Shown here piece after piece: positions 5,757 through 7,018 of a stretch of 7,018 bases of DNA. The notes under the pieces are model-generated. The model did not search any database and had not been told where the DNA came from. It worked only from the letters and a program-made list of their open reading frames with translations. The position numbers and the translations under genes were made by a program. The DNA lies in NCBI GenBank assembly GCA_002772195.1, contig PCSG01000290.1, positions 593 through 7,610 of the forward strand, given 5' to 3'. This DNA is from Desulfobacterales bacterium CG23_combo_of_CG06-09_8_20_14_all_51_8 (lineage in GTDB: Bacteria; Desulfobacterota; Desulfobacteria; Desulfobacterales; Desulfosalsimonadaceae). Position 1 is the first letter of the stretch. Each line of letters starts with the position of its first letter.

Positions 5757-7018
5757 TTAACTCTTATCAAAATGCGAAAACTTCATGGTGAAATTGCCCC
5801 GGCCCTGGGAGGAGGAGCGCAATGCCGTGGAATAACCGAACATTTTGGACAGGGGCACAATGGCGGCGATGATCTGGCTGTCGGCCTTGGATGAGATGGA
5901 TTCGATTTTCCCGCCCCGGGAGTTCAAATCCCCGATCACCTCGCCCATGAAGGCGTCCGGCACAAACACTTCCACATCCATGATGGGCGCAAGCAGAAAA
6001 GGCTCCGCCTTTTTAAACGCCTCCCGGCAGGCCATGGCAGCAGCAACCTTGTACGCCAGCTCCGTACCATGGGACTCCCGAAAGGCGCCGCCGGTCAGGG
6101 TCACTTCCACATCGGCCACCGGATATCCCATGAGATCCCCGTATTCCAAGGCTTCTTTGACGCCTTTTTCAATAAAGGGAACGAACATTTCGGGAATCCG
6201 GTCCGGTGGGATTTCCGCGCGGAAGGCATTGCCCGCGCCCCGGGTCAGGGGCCGGATTTTGAGTTCCACTTCCGCAAAATGCTTTTGCCCCGCCACTTCC
6301 TTGTCAAAAACAGCGATTCCCACGGCGGCTTTGGCCACGGTTTCCCGATACACCACCTGGGGCTTGCCGACGTTGACGCTGGTGTTGAACTCCCGCAGCA
6401 TGCGGCTCGTGATGATTTCGAGATGCAGTTCGCCCATGCCGGACAAAATGGTCTGGCCGGTGTCCGGGTCTTTTTTCACCTGGAGGGTGGGGTCTTCGGC
6501 CATGAGCTTTTCCAGCACCTGATCGAGTTTTTCCTGATCCGAGTGGGTTTTCGGCTCCACGGAAATGGAAATAACGGGCTTGTAAAATTCCATCTGTTCC
6601 AGCAGAACCGGGGCCGAGGCGTCACACAGGGTTTCGCCGGTGGAGGAGTCTTTAATGCCCATCACCCCCACAATGCTTCCCACCTCCGCTTCATCCACCC
6701 GTTCCCGCTTGTTGGCGTGCATCATGAGAATCCGGGAAATTTTCTCTTTTTTCTTGCGGGAGGGATTGTACACTTCATCGCCGGCTTTCATCCGGCCGCT
6801 GTATATCCGCACAAACGATAATTTCCGGCCCTCCATGATGGAAACCTTGAAAATCAGCGCCACCAGGGGCGCATTTTTTTTCGCCGTACATTCGATGACC
6901 TCCCCGGTATCCGGATGATGGCCTTTAATGGGCGGGACATCCACGGGGCTGGGCAAAAAAGAAACCACGGCATCCAGTAAAAGCTGAATCCCCTTGTTTT
7001 TCAAGGCGGACCCGCAGA
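5757..7018 (-). CDS. Divergent elongation factor G (EF-G paralogue), C-terminal part, cut by window edge
   Basis: EF-G is the GTPase that drives tRNA-mRNA translocation and, with RRF, ribosome recycling. About 419 residues are visible: the end of the G domain (CGSALKNKG at the edge, a conserved EF-G motif), domain II (about residues 35-135), domain III (the conserved ISGMGELHLEI reads LSGMGELHLEI at 187-197), domain IV (214-330) and domain V (PIMDVEVFVP, VIGDLNSRGGKI, PLSKMFGYSTALRS). The GTP-binding motifs lie outside the window. Domain IV departs from classical FusA: GGRGQYGHV is replaced by VAGQKHFAEVE, and the tip loop SYH(D/E)VDSSE reads AFRESHGTE, so the position of E. coli His583 is Arg. 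The gene is not next to rpsL, rpsG or tuf, and is followed by repeats. I infer a second EF-G of the spdEFG/EF-G2 kind, not the main FusA; family membership is certain, sub-type moderately so. Confidence 0.9.
   Translation of the reverse strand, partial: CGSALKNKGIQLLLDAVVSFLPSPVDVPPIKGHHPDTGEVIECTAKKNAPLVALIFKVSIMEGRKLSFVRIYSGRMKAGDEVYNPSRKKKEKISRILMMHANKRERVDEAEVGSIVGVMGIKDSSTGETLCDASAPVLLEQMEFYKPVISISVEPKTHSDQEKLDQVLEKLMAEDPTLQVKKDPDTGQTILSGMGELHLEIITSRMLREFNTSVNVGKPQVVYRETVAKAAVGIAVFDKEVAGQKHFAEVELKIRPLTRGAGNAFRAEIPPDRIPEMFVPFIEKGVKEALEYGDLMGYPVADVEVTLTGGAFRESHGTELAYKVAAAMACREAFKKAEPFLLAPIMDVEVFVPDAFMGEVIGDLNSRGGKIESISSKADSQIIAAIVPLSKMFGYSTALRSSSQGRGNFTMKFSHFDKS

Noticed and set aside
5845..6821. 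Two long plus-strand open frames (225 and 250 codons) opposite EF-G
   Set aside because: They are antisense shadows in GC-rich coding DNA; the minus frame is unmistakable EF-G.

Overview
The window looks like part of a chromosome from a Desulfobacterota-type (former Deltaproteobacteria) bacterium, possibly Desulfobacterales. This is inferred from a large secreted protein joining Lcl_C (DUF1566) domains to a MopE-type metal-binding motif, a divergent stand-alone EF-G, and GC-rich coding with many GCC/CCG/GGC codons. No marker gene proves the lineage. No defence system, CRISPR array, tRNA, rRNA or transposase is visible.

Layout, left to right. (1) Positions 1-1120, minus strand: a chromosomal partition operon, parA (complete) followed 26 bp later by parB, which runs off the left edge just before its conserved box II. 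(2) 1121-1295: a divergent promoter region with a nearly perfect 21-bp dyad upstream of parA and a TTGACA-type promoter facing right. (3) 1296-2744, plus strand: an exported BepA-like M48 zinc metalloprotease with a C-terminal TPR array. (4) 2745-2897: a convergent intergenic region with a strong 12-bp-stem hairpin. (5) 2898-4883, minus strand: a secreted 661-residue modular protein with a signal peptide, two Lcl_C/DUF1566 domains, a MopE-type metal-binding motif and five repeats of exactly 49 residues carrying Asp-rich loops. (6) 5052-5306, minus: a remnant of a second gene with a near copy of that MopE motif, an Asp5-Gly9 run and a cut-off 'CFI' C-terminal box. (7) 5307-5756: about 450 bp without a gene, made of several different repeat-like and inverted-repeat blocks. 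(8) 5757-7018, minus: the C-terminal two thirds of a divergent EF-G, cut by the right edge.

The ParA/ParB pair acts in chromosome segregation. The M48 protease probably works in periplasmic quality control of outer-membrane proteins. The modular secreted protein is probably a surface or extracellular binding protein. These units are not obviously one pathway. The most unusual parts are the 4.9-5.75 kb mosaic, with a duplicated metal-binding module, triplet-repeat tract and large palindromes, and the EF-G, where the domain IV tip histidine position appears to be Arg. I found no convincing evidence of a wholly new multi-gene system.
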